A stretch of 64,000 nt of DNA from Candidatus Woesearchaeota archaeon CG10_big_fil_rev_8_21_14_0_10_44_13 (GTDB lineage: Archaea; Nanobdellota; Nanobdellia; Woesearchaeales; UBA12501): assembly GCA_002762985.1 (NCBI GenBank), contig PCXZ01000023.1, positions 9,943 through 73,942 of the forward strand, read 5' to 3'. How positions within the stretch are numbered: position 1 is the first letter of the stretch; each line of letters starts with the position of its first letter. The notes under the pieces were generated by a model that was given only the letters and a program-made list of their open reading frames with translations, made no database searches and was not told the origin of the DNA. Made by a program: the position numbers and the translations under genes. Below are positions 9,482 to 17,719 of the stretch, piece after piece.

Positions 9482-10483
9482 CTATCCCTCTTCAGAGTTC
9501 GCCTCCATCGCAGCAGTTATCACAAGGTTCGTCACAAGGTCCTGCGGAGTGCTCCTGCCTAATATCATGACGGGCTTCCTTATCCCTGCAAGCAGGGTGA
9601 TCCCGAATACACTCTCAGAAAGCTTCATTATCAGGTGGCAGGCTATGTTTGATGCGACAAGGTTGGGGAATATGAGGACATTTGCGTCTCCCATCACCTT
9701 TGCTCCTGGGCATTTCCTTCCTGCGGCCTTTGGGTCCAGCGATGCGTCTGCCTGCATCTCTCCTTCAAAGACATAATTTAGCCTCTTATCCTGGGCGATC
9801 TTCGTTGCTTCCCTTGATTTAAGTATGACCGGCGCATCCCCTCCTGAGCCTTTTGTAGAGAAGGACAGGAACGAAACCTTCGGCTTGAATCCGAAAGCGT
9901 GCGCAACATCAGCAGCATTCACCCCTATCTGGGCAAGCTGCTCAGCATCAGGGTCTATGTTCAGGCTGCAGTCAGAGATGAACAATATCCTCTTGTTCTT
10001 CCTGTCATCGACAACAATCACCTCAGAAACAAGAGTTGCGTCTTTCTTTGTCTTTATTATCTGCAATGCAGGCCTCATAAGGTCAGCAGTTGGGCATATT
10101 GCGCTCCCCGCAAGGCCGTCTGCGTATCCGGTCTGCACAAGCATGCAGCCGAAGTAATTCACATCATCAAGAAGCTTTCCTGCCTGCTCTTCTGTAAGGC
10201 CTTTGGCTTTCCTAAGCTCATAAAGATCTTTTGCAAGCTTTTCCCTGAGCTTTGATGCCTTCGGGTCTATGATCTCTGCTTTTGTTATATTGACCTTGAA
10301 TTTCTTTGCCTCCTCTTTTATCTTCTTCTCGTCCCCTAAGAGGACAAGATCAGCATAGCCCTCTTTAAGCACATGATCTGCAGCCTTAAGGCATCTCTCA
10401 TCCCAGCCTTCTGCAATCACTATCTTCCTTCTCTTCAGCCTTGCCTTTTTCTTCACTATATCCAATATATCATTCATGTCCAT
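9482..10483 (-). CDS. pta: Phosphate acetyltransferase (phosphotransacetylase)
   Basis: 333 residues, the usual length of the short single-domain enzyme that interconverts acetyl-CoA plus phosphate and acetyl-phosphate plus CoA. Recognisable blocks are [16 protein letters not shown] near the start, [19 protein letters not shown] near 110, [13 protein letters not shown] near 207 and [17 protein letters not shown] near 275. Butyryl/acyl variants are related, so acyl specificity is not certain. No acetate kinase or ADP-forming acetyl-CoA synthetase is in the window. It is embedded between SW7 and SW6 in one transcription direction. The 58-nt gap before it contains AT-rich TTTAAAATA and a GAGGTGC ribosome site, so a secondary promoter is possible. 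The context makes acetyl-phosphate a candidate phosphoryl source for the swivel histidines, which is speculation. Confidence 0.93.
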   Translation of the reverse strand: MDMNDILDIVKKKARLKRRKIVIAEGWDERCLKAADHVLKEGYADLVLLGDEKKIKEEAKKFKVNITKAEIIDPKASKLREKLAKDLYELRKAKGLTEEQAGKLLDDVNYFGCMLVQTGYADGLAGSAICPTADLMRPALQIIKTKKDATLVSEVIVVDDRKNKRILFISDCSLNIDPDAEQLAQIGVNAADVAHAFGFKPKVSFLSFSTKGSGGDAPVILKSREATKIAQDKRLNYVFEGEMQADASLDPKAAGRKCPGAKVMGDANVLIFPNLVASNIACHLIMKLSESVFGITLLAGIRKPVMILGRSTPQDLVTNLVITAAMEANSEEG

Positions 10484-10541
10484 TTTAGCACCTCTAAGCC
10501 CATATTAATCATATTATGGCACCATCAATGACCTTCTTATT

Positions 10542-12020
10542 TTAAATCTTTTTGATGATGCCTGTGCGAGTATCAATCTCCACCTTATCCCCTGTCTTCA
10601 GCACCCTTGTCCCGTTCTTTGTGCCTATTATGCATGGTATCCCCATCTCCCTGCTCACAATCGCAGCATGGCATGTTATGCCTCCTTCATCTGTGATGAC
10701 AGCCTTCGCTTTCCTCATGATATGGAGGAAATCCGGCCTTGTCATTGTCGTGACAAGTATCCTTCCTTCGGGGAATTCCTCCTTGTGGGGATCGAGTATC
10801 ACATTCACTTCCCCAGTGATATTGCCCTCTGCCCTGTTAGCCACAATGCCTTTGACAATACCCTCCTTTATCTTCCTGTCAAACGCTTCAATTATCTGCT
10901 TTGCTTCTTTGCCTTTGATGAGCAGATTGCCCTCGAGGGTCGATGTCATATAGACACAGCACTCAATCCTCCCCTTCAATTCCCCTTCCGGCACTAATCT
11001 GCCTTCTGACAGGAGGGAATTAACCTCATCGCGGCTGTAATTGCTTATCTCTTTCCATCCAAGGCCGTATCTTGCTCCTGCCTCATTGAGGATTTTCGTT
11101 ATGTAATGGTTTGCCTTCAGCATCGTTCTCTTCCTCTCATCTATCATCACGCCGAAAATCTCATAGATACTGAACATCCTCAAAGTCCCACTGCTCAGTT
11201 CATACTTTCTCCTGAATGCGGCTTTTTTCTTCCTGAATTTCTCCTTGTCAGAACTGATCTTTGCAATCTTTCCTCTTATGTCATTCTCTGTCATGCCCCT
11301 TATCTCCTCATCAACCCTTTCAAGGAAATATCTTTCATCAAGATCGAATGTCTGCGAGTAGTTGTTCTTTATCCAGAAATATCTCCTGGCATGCCGCTTC
11401 AGCATCCTCCCAAATCCCCTGCTTTTCCTTATGCGGCCCAGGCAGAGCCTGAGGAAATCAGCGCGTTCATGGTCCATGAAGCTCCACATGGCCGGAGTAG
11501 AGAACATGATCATGACTTCATTGATCTCATCCTCCCTTATGCCTTCTTTTCCTTTCAGGACAGGCACAACATGGTGCTCAGCAAAGCTGTCCCCTATCTC
11601 AGGTATTGCCGCAATAGCTATGAAAGGCACATAAATCCTATAAAGATTGTTGTATAATCCCAATAATCGTTTGTTTGTTGCCTTTTCAAGATCCATCACC
11701 CCAATCTTCTCAAAAAAACCCGCAAGCCTCTTTTCGAACAATCTCTGCTTTTTCAGCAATCTTTCAGCAATCTTGCTGTCTTTCTCTGTCTGTTTGATCA
11801 TCCACAGGAACAGCCTGTTCTTCGCGTCTTCCGGAGTCTCTTCCCTGAATTTGCCGTTCTCGAGCAATAGGAAATTCCTGATTGAGTAAGGGAATGGTAT
11901 ATGTTCATCCAATCTTGTGAAGCAATCCATGAAATAAAGGCTCAGGCCAAGGCCGCCCGGCGCTTCCTCAGTCCACCAGTCCGAAGATTCAATATCCTTC
12001 ACTATTCTCTTTATGTCCAT
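10542..12020 (-). CDS. SW7: stand-alone phosphohistidine-swivel protein, first gene of the operon
   Basis: 492 residues from the ATG at 12020, chosen because a GAGGCAAGGT ribosome site precedes it; the in-frame codon four triplets upstream is TTG. The swivel domain has VKGIVANRAEGNITGEVNVI, VTTMTRPDFLHIMRKA and [16 protein letters not shown] with His 451. The helical half shows HARRYFWIKNNYSQTF near 225, the Arg helix IDERKRTMLKANHY near 300, then YSRDEV. It is the most promoter-proximal swivel gene, behind a TATA-like box at about 12092. Ends one gene before pta. Same unknowns as the rest of the family: no partner domain for loading or unloading the phosphohistidine is encoded in the protein. 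Confidence 0.85.
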   Translation of the reverse strand: MDIKRIVKDIESSDWWTEEAPGGLGLSLYFMDCFTRLDEHIPFPYSIRNFLLLENGKFREETPEDAKNRLFLWMIKQTEKDSKIAERLLKKQRLFEKRLAGFFEKIGVMDLEKATNKRLLGLYNNLYRIYVPFIAIAAIPEIGDSFAEHHVVPVLKGKEGIREDEINEVMIMFSTPAMWSFMDHERADFLRLCLGRIRKSRGFGRMLKRHARRYFWIKNNYSQTFDLDERYFLERVDEEIRGMTENDIRGKIAKISSDKEKFRKKKAAFRRKYELSSGTLRMFSIYEIFGVMIDERKRTMLKANHYITKILNEAGARYGLGWKEISNYSRDEVNSLLSEGRLVPEGELKGRIECCVYMTSTLEGNLLIKGKEAKQIIEAFDRKIKEGIVKGIVANRAEGNITGEVNVILDPHKEEFPEGRILVTTMTRPDFLHIMRKAKAVITDEGGITCHAAIVSREMGIPCIIGTKNGTRVLKTGDKVEIDTRTGIIKKI

Positions 12021-12088
12021 ACCTTGCCTCAACTGTCTTCCTGTCTTCTTTTCCTCACTCTCCTTTTGGTTTTTTAGGTTTATCCCTG

Positions 12089-12096
12089 TTTTTATA
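12089..12096 (-). promoter_or_regulatory. TATA-like box of the swivel operon
   Basis: Read on the minus strand the site is AAGTATAAAAACAGG. It is centred about 72 nt before the SW7 start and would place transcription start near 12066, giving a leader of about 46 nt that contains the SW7 ribosome-binding site. It lies at the very 3' end of the small membrane gene, so readthrough from that gene is an alternative. Confidence 0.45.
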
Positions 12097-12101
12097 CTTT
12101 T

Positions 12102-12311
12102 TCATTTGATTTTGAAGCTCTGTGAGAAATAGACGATGATTATGGCGAGCAGCAGGACCCACTTGAAGAATGATTCCATGAATAATATGACAAATAGCCC
12201 CATGAGCAGCAGGACTACATTAATGATATTCTCCAAGCTGGTCTTTTTCCTTGAAGGATCATGTTCAGATTCCAAAAGGGACTCTTCCCAATCCCCTACG
12301 CCTCCGCTCAT
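12102..12311 (-). CDS. Small single-pass or hairpin membrane protein
   Basis: 69 residues from the ATG at 12311; an upstream GTG would add six. A charged N-terminal half (SLLESEHDPSRKK) is followed by two adjacent hydrophobic stretches, VVLLLMGLFVILFMES and WVLLLAIIIVYFSQS, split by FFK, so the protein is a helical hairpin or one long membrane helix. No family recognised. It is read in the same direction as the swivel operon and ends only 82 nt before SW7, so they may share a transcript. The ATATA stretch near 12335 would fit a leaderless start. A short gene with no motif is less certain than its neighbours. Confidence 0.55.
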   Translation of the reverse strand: MSGGVGDWEESLLESEHDPSRKKTSLENIINVVLLLMGLFVILFMESFFKWVLLLAIIIVYFSQSFKIK

Positions 12312-12468
12312 CTTTGTGATTTTAACCACCCTATATTCCTTAAACTACCTGATATCGCGTAGCTTTACCCCAAAACCTTTTCGTCCCCAGTAAATAGGGC
12401 TCAAGTTATAATATATATTTATTTATTATATTATATATACATGTATTAACGTATATACTTTAGAAAAA

Positions 12469-12476
12469 TTTATATA
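12469..12476 (+). promoter_or_regulatory. TATA box for the AbrB-PhoU-like gene
   Basis: TTTATATA centred about 28 nt before the ATG at 12501, which predicts a leaderless or nearly leaderless mRNA. Upstream, 12410-12460 is an almost pure A/T stretch with a TATATACATGTATTAACGTATATAC near-palindrome core that could bind a regulator, perhaps the gene's own AbrB-domain product. Confidence 0.6.
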
Positions 12477-12500
12477 CTTAACCTCATCTATCATTTAAAC

Positions 12501-13403
12501 ATGAAAAGAAGGATTATAAAGCTTGGGGAGGCCACTTTGGTAGCTTCATTGCCCTCAAAATGGTCAAAGAAGTATGGGCTGAAAGGGGGGGATGAAGTTG
12601 AGGTCATAGAGCAGGGCAAGAATCTCCTGATATCCACAATGAAAGAGGTTGCAGGCGATAAGAAGACGATCACAATAAAGAGCCCTGCAGAATTCCTGAA
12701 CAGGTTCATAAGGGCGCCATACTGTTATGGGTATGAGGAAGTCGAAGTCAGATTCTCTGATCCTGCTGTGCTGCCTTTGATAAATGAATACCTCAATCTT
12801 CTTCTTGGGTTTGAGATTGTGGACCAGGGGGAGGGCTATGTTGTCATACAGATGGTCGCGAAGGGCATGGAAGGCGATTTTGACAAGATCCTTAGAAGGT
12901 TCATGATGATACTCTGCAACATGTCAAAGGAGATCCCTGAGGCAATAAGGAAAAAAGATAAGAACATGCTGGTCCAGATAATGTCCATGGAATCCATAAC
13001 AAACAAGCTTTCTAATTTCTGCGAGAGGATGCTTAACAAGAACGGTTATGAGGACATAAAGAAGACGAATTTCCTGTTCTGTTTCTGCTGGTCAGCAGAG
13101 CAGATAAGCGACAGCATGAAGGAGATATGCAGCTTAATGCTGGAAAAAGATGCGTACAGGAAAGGAACAAGCGAGGATACATTGGGAGCCCTCTCTGGTT
13201 TTTCAGGCCTGCTGGAATCCTATTCGAGATTGTTCTACAATCCTTCGAATGAAGGCATGGTGTCTTTCAAGAAAGATTATATGGCTCTCGAAAAGGATAT
13301 CTATGGGATGATCAGCTCAAGATCAGAAGATGAGAAGAGGATATTGTTCAATATCCTGAAGATGACAGACCTGCTGAGGCATCTCAGCATATCTTTAATA
13401 TGA
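12501..13403 (+). CDS. AbrB/SpoVT-domain PhoU-like regulator
   Basis: 300 residues. Residues 1-45 (RRIIKLGEATLVASLPSKW, then GLKGGDEVEVIEQGKNLLI) are a swapped-hairpin AbrB/SpoVT DNA-binding domain. The remaining 250 residues are helical and match the archaeal PhoU-like architecture, with E/D-rich helices such as DKNMLVQIMSMESITNKLSNF that in PhoU proteins hold metal clusters. Archaeal proteins of this layout are annotated as phosphate uptake regulators. No phosphate transporter is in the window, so the target is unknown. The gene stands alone, is divergent from the swivel operon and convergent with the kinase-like gene. Its location beside a phosphoryl-transfer operon is suggestive only. Confidence 0.85.
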   Translation: MKRRIIKLGEATLVASLPSKWSKKYGLKGGDEVEVIEQGKNLLISTMKEVAGDKKTITIKSPAEFLNRFIRAPYCYGYEEVEVRFSDPAVLPLINEYLNLLLGFEIVDQGEGYVVIQMVAKGMEGDFDKILRRFMMILCNMSKEIPEAIRKKDKNMLVQIMSMESITNKLSNFCERMLNKNGYEDIKKTNFLFCFCWSAEQISDSMKEICSLMLEKDAYRKGTSEDTLGALSGFSGLLESYSRLFYNPSNEGMVSFKKDYMALEKDIYGMISSRSEDEKRILFNILKMTDLLRHLSISLI

Positions 13404-13419
13404 ATCATAATCGGGGATT

Positions 13420-15708
13420 TCATCTGATGGGCAGGAAACCCTTCCCTTTATTCTGCGCATCAAGATTCTGCCTCGCTTCTGAAGAAAGTTTTTTTATCTC
13501 CTCCTTCTGTATTTTATAAGCATCCGTGAACATCCAGCTATCCATTATGATCGGTGAAGAATTGTTTACAACCCTTGATACCTTTGGGTGGTATTCTTCT
13601 AGATAAGGTTCTATGCTGTCATAAGGCAGGATGAAATTCCTTTTGGATCCTTCGCTGGCACCCCTATAATCCTCTATTACTTCATAAGGGATCTGCAGTC
13701 CTGCGCGTTTTGCAGCGTCATAGACTGCGAACAGATCCACACAGGCCGCCATTGCCGTCATCCTGTCGCCGAACATTTCTTCATAAATGCTGAATCTTTT
13801 GTATTTATGGTAGTCCGGCAGCCCATTTGTGGCGCTGTTATTGAGGTACTTGAAAAGAGGGATCCATTCAGCCATCTCTTTGTCTTCTGCAAGATCTGCA
13901 GTCTTGTTATGGTAAAAATAAGTGGATGTCCCAAGGCCTGTCAGGACAGAGATCACCAATCCGACCAATCCGAATTTCTTTGCCCTGTCTTTTATCCTGT
14001 CAATGCGATATTTCCTTATCTGCTGGCTTATCTCCCTGTCAAGATCCCTGAATGCAAGAGGGCTTATCTCTTCATGGCTGGCGAAATCCGGGTCTTCTGC
14101 AACCTTTATGCCTTTCATCTCCCTGTCGCTAAACGGTTTTCCGAATATCCTTGCTATATAATCAATTAAATAGGGGTCCTTATCATCTATCTTACCTTCT
14201 TTGATGAGCTCTTTGACGAAAAGGGTGAAATAATACCTGCTGAAACACCTCATCTTTTCAGGATTGCTGTCTTTGCTCTCCAATGACCTGTATCTTTTCG
14301 CCTTGTAGAGGAGATAGATCTTTTTTTGCGTCCTGTATTCCTCCAGGAAATCCTCTTTTGACGGCAGGACCCCATTGCTGCATCTTGTCAGCATATCGAG
14401 CGTTTTATATGCTGAATCAAGCAGATGATCCTCTGCTTTTTTGCTGTCAGACATCAGCATCGGCTCTCCGATGTCGAATATGCCTGCGTTCGCCCATCTC
14501 TTGAACAATGCAGAGACTATGCTGTCCTCCCTTGAGCTGTCGAAATCTATGGCAGTGTACGCCCTTTTGCCGTCCTTGTCTTTCACCATCATGTTGCCAA
14601 GATTGAAATCCCCGACGCAGAACGATGTCATGGGGAAAGTTTTGCCTTCACCAATCCCTATCAGTTCAAATATCATGGCGAGGTCTGTGCCTTCATCATA
14701 AAAAACACTGAATGCTTTCGGGTCCTTTATCCTGCCGTCCGGCCTTATTATCCTCTTGTCAGTCAGGACTTCCTTGAGGAAATGATCCGTAGGTATCAGG
14801 ATTTTTTCTGCGACATAGATCCTGCTGTCTAAAGGTTTGAAAAGGCTCTTCCTTCTTATTGAACCCATGATCCCGGGCTTCCTGTAAAGTTTTCTGCCGT
14901 CTTCTGTTTTCCTGAATTCATTTGCGAAATAGCCCATTATGAGATCTATAGATGTTATCTCCTCAAGGTACTTTACCCTTTCATCGACAGAAGGATTCTT
15001 TGCCGACAGCTCGTCCTTCATGTCCCTGCCCCCGACATAAACATTATGTATCATCCCTTTCGCAGAATCGAGGGGGTTTATCGTCTCGAGAAGGCTTATC
15101 TTATCAAGAAGATATCTTTCATGTTCTGCAGGACCATCCCTGCTGAGGATATTTTTTGCGTATCCTGCAGCACTATGGTAGAATCTCTGGGCAGCCTCTG
15201 CGATCTTCCTTGTCTCATCATCAGAATAGAAGCTTGAGAATTCCCTCACCACGAAGCCGTTGGGATATTTTATCGCGGTCTCAAAAAGCAGGCCTCCTTT
15301 TGCATAATACTTATGGGTGTTTGTCCTTATGATCCTCTGGAAGCTTAATGCTTTTTTTTCATCGGAAATGACGCTGTCAAAGACAACAGGATTGAGCTCC
15401 CCTTCCTCTTTCAGTTTTTTAAGATAGTTGAATATGTCAAGCCCTGACTTTATCTTTTTTCTCCTTTTTTCCCTGAATTTTGGGAGTACCTCATAAGCAT
15501 GCATATCTGCTATCCTGTCTATCTGTTCCTTGGTCCCTTTCCAGAATATCCTCTCATGGATATCGGCCACCTTTGCAGCCTGATCGAATCCCATCTGCAT
15601 GACTTCATCCCAGCTCAACCTATAGAACGCTTCCATGATTTCAGGATCCTGCCTGACAGCCTCTGCAGGATTCATCGCCAGTATCTCGTCAAGGCTAAGC
15701 TTTTTCAT
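13420..15708 (-). CDS. Kinase-like-fold membrane protein with C-terminal extracytoplasmic domain
   Basis: 762 residues from the ATG at 15708, which overlaps the RHH gene stop by 14 nt; a start at 15765 would overlap it by 71 nt and is less likely. Near residue 365 the sequence reads SFCVGDFNLGNMMVKDKDG then AYTAIDFDSSRED: G-D-x-N-x-x-N followed by IDFD, the catalytic and metal-binding pattern of aminoglycoside-phosphotransferase-like kinases (D in place of H-x-D). A nucleotide-binding N-lobe is not obvious. One hydrophobic helix, LVGLVISVLTGLGTSTYF, lies near residue 585, followed by about 160 residues that would be outside if the kinase part is inside. No named family recognised. Co-transcribed with the RHH regulator. 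Whether it is an active kinase is unproven. Confidence 0.72.
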   Translation of the reverse strand: MKKLSLDEILAMNPAEAVRQDPEIMEAFYRLSWDEVMQMGFDQAAKVADIHERIFWKGTKEQIDRIADMHAYEVLPKFREKRRKKIKSGLDIFNYLKKLKEEGELNPVVFDSVISDEKKALSFQRIIRTNTHKYYAKGGLLFETAIKYPNGFVVREFSSFYSDDETRKIAEAAQRFYHSAAGYAKNILSRDGPAEHERYLLDKISLLETINPLDSAKGMIHNVYVGGRDMKDELSAKNPSVDERVKYLEEITSIDLIMGYFANEFRKTEDGRKLYRKPGIMGSIRRKSLFKPLDSRIYVAEKILIPTDHFLKEVLTDKRIIRPDGRIKDPKAFSVFYDEGTDLAMIFELIGIGEGKTFPMTSFCVGDFNLGNMMVKDKDGKRAYTAIDFDSSREDSIVSALFKRWANAGIFDIGEPMLMSDSKKAEDHLLDSAYKTLDMLTRCSNGVLPSKEDFLEEYRTQKKIYLLYKAKRYRSLESKDSNPEKMRCFSRYYFTLFVKELIKEGKIDDKDPYLIDYIARIFGKPFSDREMKGIKVAEDPDFASHEEISPLAFRDLDREISQQIRKYRIDRIKDRAKKFGLVGLVISVLTGLGTSTYFYHNKTADLAEDKEMAEWIPLFKYLNNSATNGLPDYHKYKRFSIYEEMFGDRMTAMAACVDLFAVYDAAKRAGLQIPYEVIEDYRGASEGSKRNFILPYDSIEPYLEEYHPKVSRVVNNSSPIIMDSWMFTDAYKIQKEEIKKLSSEARQNLDAQNKGKGFLPIR

Positions 15709-15868
15709 TTTTGGCCCCGCTTTCACACTCATCGCATTCATTGTCAAAATACCTGCTGACAGCATACTCGATCACGTGGCTCTTGTTCCTGAACCTCCTG
15801 CTCCTCAGCGTGTCAAGTACCTTGAGAATGAGTTCCTCGTCCATTGTGATTGACATCTTGTGTTTCAT
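15695..15868 (-). CDS. Ribbon-helix-helix transcriptional regulator
   Basis: 57 residues. The sequence has the CopG/RHH layout: a beta strand KMSITMDEELILKVLD, helix 1 to LRSRRF, the turn RNKSHVIEYAVSRYF and a Cys-containing tail NECDECES. Helix-turn R-x-K-S-H-h-I-E is shared with the other small regulator at 26580-26738. It precedes the kinase-like membrane gene and overlaps it by 14 nt, so it probably autoregulates that operon. A perfect 7-bp inverted repeat sits just upstream between the TATA box and the predicted transcription start. RHH proteins bind such sites as dimers through the N-terminal strand. Confidence 0.85.
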   Translation of the reverse strand: MKHKMSITMDEELILKVLDTLRSRRFRNKSHVIEYAVSRYFDNECDECESGAKNEKA

Positions 15869-15880
15869 TCTTCACGAAAT

Positions 15881-15909
15881 ATGCAAAATCATGCAAATCA
15901 TGCAAAATC
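15881..15909. repeat. Three tandem ATGCAAA(A)TC direct repeats
   Basis: The units are ATGCAAAATC, ATGCAAATC and ATGCAAAATC, directly abutting. They lie in the leader of the RHH-kinase operon, 13-41 nt before its first start codon. Tandem 9-10 bp spacing equals one helical turn and would suit cooperative binding of a small dimeric regulator such as the encoded RHH protein. A role in the RNA leader is also possible. Confidence 0.6.
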
Positions 15910-15956
15910 CATAAAAGAGGATTATCGCCTTTTATAGCCCCTATGCCCCCAAAGAA

Positions 15957-15985
15957 GGTAGTATCACATACTACCAATATATAAA
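15957..15985 (-). promoter_or_regulatory. TATA box and inverted-repeat operator of the RHH-kinase operon
   Basis: On the minus strand a TTTATATA box covers 15985-15978. The perfect inverted repeat GGTAGTA-5 nt-TACTACC occupies 15957-15975, exactly between the box and the predicted start of transcription near 15955. A protein bound there would block assembly of the archaeal initiation complex. The obvious candidate is the RHH protein encoded next. No such repeat is seen at the other promoters of this window. Confidence 0.6.
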
Positions 15986-16054
15986 CCTTTCGTTTATTAA
16001 CCACTAATAAGTAGCTAAATCCTTGCCTAAACCACTGCCTTTTTACCCCAAAAG

Positions 16055-16062
16055 TTATATAA
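16055..16062 (+). promoter_or_regulatory. TATA box of glyS
   Basis: TTATATAA centred 27 nt before the ATG at 16086. It fixes that ATG as a leaderless start and argues against an in-frame start 21 codons earlier, which would begin upstream of the promoter. Confidence 0.65.
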
Positions 16063-16085
16063 ATGCACACTTATACCTGCTTTCC

Positions 16086-17630
16086 ATGGCAGAAACAAAA
16101 AATGCGGCAAAAAGCATAACAATAGAAGATATGGCCGTTTTCTGCAAGAAAAAGGGATTTGTGTACCAGTCCGGCGAGATTTACGGCGGACTATCAGGAT
16201 TCTTTGATTATGGCCATCTTGGCTCTGAGCTCAAGAACAACATAAAATCAGAGTGGTGGAAATTCCATGTACAGCAGAGGGATGACATCGCCGGCATAGA
16301 CGGCTCGATAATCACCCACCCTAAAGTCTGGGTCGCTTCAGGCCATGTGGGCTGCTTTGAAGACATACTTGTAGAATGTTCAAAATGCAAGACAAGGTAC
16401 AGGGCTGATCATCTCATAGAGGACGCGCTTAAGATCGCTGCAGACGGCCTGAAGAAAGAGGACATAAACAAGCTCATAAAAGAGAACAGCATAAGATGCC
16501 CCAAATGCAAAGGCGAAATTTCAGAGGCAAACCAGTTCAACCTCATGTTCGACACAAATGTCGGCCCGATAAGGAGCGAAACATCAAAAGCTTACCTGAG
16601 GCCCGAGACAGCGCAATTGATGTTCACGAATTTCAGGCTTGTCCAGGAGAATGCTAGGCTGAAACTGCCGTTCGGCATCGCTCAGATAGGCAAGGCATTC
16701 AGGAATGAGATCAGCCCCAGGGATTTCCTTTTCAGGTGCCGCGAGTTTGAGCAGATGGAGATCGAGTATTTCGTCCATCCTGACAAGGCGAATGATTGCC
16801 CGTTGATAAAGGAAGTCCTCACTCACAGATTAAATATATATTCAGCAGAGATGCAGCAGAAAAAGCAGCCTCACAAAGAGATGTCAATTAAGGAAGTCCT
16901 CGACAAGAAGATAATAAAGACGCAGTGGCATGCTTATTGGCTGGCGACAGAGCACAAATGGTTCATCTCATTGGGAGCGGATGCAGATAAATTCAGGATA
17001 AGGCAGCATTTGCCTGACGAAAAAAGCCATTATGCTGCAGACACATGGGACCTTGAATATGCGTTCCCTTTCGGCTGGAAAGAACTGCAGGGGATGGCCA
17101 ACAGGGCAGATTTTGACCTGAAGCAGCATATCCTTCATTCAAAAAAAGACCTTAGCCTTTTCGACGAGGAGACAAAGGCGAAAGTCATCCCCCATGTGAT
17201 AGCAGAGCCTTCACAGGGCGTAGACAGGGCTTTCCTTGTCTTCATGTTCAATTCATACAATGATGACAAGGAGAGGGGGAATATAGTCCTGAAGCTCCAT
17301 CCGAAGCTTGCCCCTGTGAAAGCAGGGGTCTTCCCATTGCTCTCGAACAAGGAGGAGCTTGTCGATCTCGCAGAGAGCATCTATCTGGACTTGCGGAAAG
17401 AATTCCCTGTGGAATTCGACACTTCAGGCACAGTGGGCAGGAGATATGCAAGGGCAGACGAATCCGGGATACCTTTCTGCATAACAGTCGATTTTGACAG
17501 CCTAAAGGACAAGGCAGTCACTATAAGGAACAGGGACGATATGAAGCAGAAAAGGGTGAAGATATCCGAACTGAAGGAACTGCTGATCAAACTGATAAGA
17601 GGGGATATCTCCTTTGAAAAGGTGAAGTGA
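16086..17630 (+). CDS. glyS: Glycyl-tRNA synthetase, archaeal/eukaryal alpha2 type
   Basis: 514 residues from the ATG at 16086. Charges tRNA-Gly with glycine in the cytosol. Class II hallmarks are visible: SGFFDYGHLGSELKNNIKSEWW (motif 1 region), the FRNEISPRDFLFRCREFEQMEIEYFV motif 2 region near 220, and the GVDRAFLVFMF motif 3 region with its conserved Arg. A zinc-ribbon-like pair of CxxC elements (CSKCKTRY near 99 and CPKCKGEI near 139) is inserted between motifs, as in archaeal enzymes. The C-terminal anticodon-binding domain has RYARADESGIPFCITVDFDS. The gene is leaderless and followed by a small membrane gene. Length and motifs fit the archaeal family well. Confidence 0.97.
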   Translation: MAETKNAAKSITIEDMAVFCKKKGFVYQSGEIYGGLSGFFDYGHLGSELKNNIKSEWWKFHVQQRDDIAGIDGSIITHPKVWVASGHVGCFEDILVECSKCKTRYRADHLIEDALKIAADGLKKEDINKLIKENSIRCPKCKGEISEANQFNLMFDTNVGPIRSETSKAYLRPETAQLMFTNFRLVQENARLKLPFGIAQIGKAFRNEISPRDFLFRCREFEQMEIEYFVHPDKANDCPLIKEVLTHRLNIYSAEMQQKKQPHKEMSIKEVLDKKIIKTQWHAYWLATEHKWFISLGADADKFRIRQHLPDEKSHYAADTWDLEYAFPFGWKELQGMANRADFDLKQHILHSKKDLSLFDEETKAKVIPHVIAEPSQGVDRAFLVFMFNSYNDDKERGNIVLKLHPKLAPVKAGVFPLLSNKEELVDLAESIYLDLRKEFPVEFDTSGTVGRRYARADESGIPFCITVDFDSLKDKAVTIRNRDDMKQKRVKISELKELLIKLIRGDISFEKVK

Positions 17631-17719
17631 CAGAAATAATATGATTGAATGTTAGGTATTGAATATCGAATAAATTGAATATTAATCATCAGGGATATCC
17701 CATCGCAAATAAGGTAAAA

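Noticed and set aside
625-12020. Swivel genes as full PEP synthases or PPDK, broken by frameshifts
   Set aside because: Each gene is intact, 454-519 codons, with ordinary start and stop overlaps. No ATP-grasp or PEP-barrel motifs occur in any frame nearby, so they are short proteins by design.
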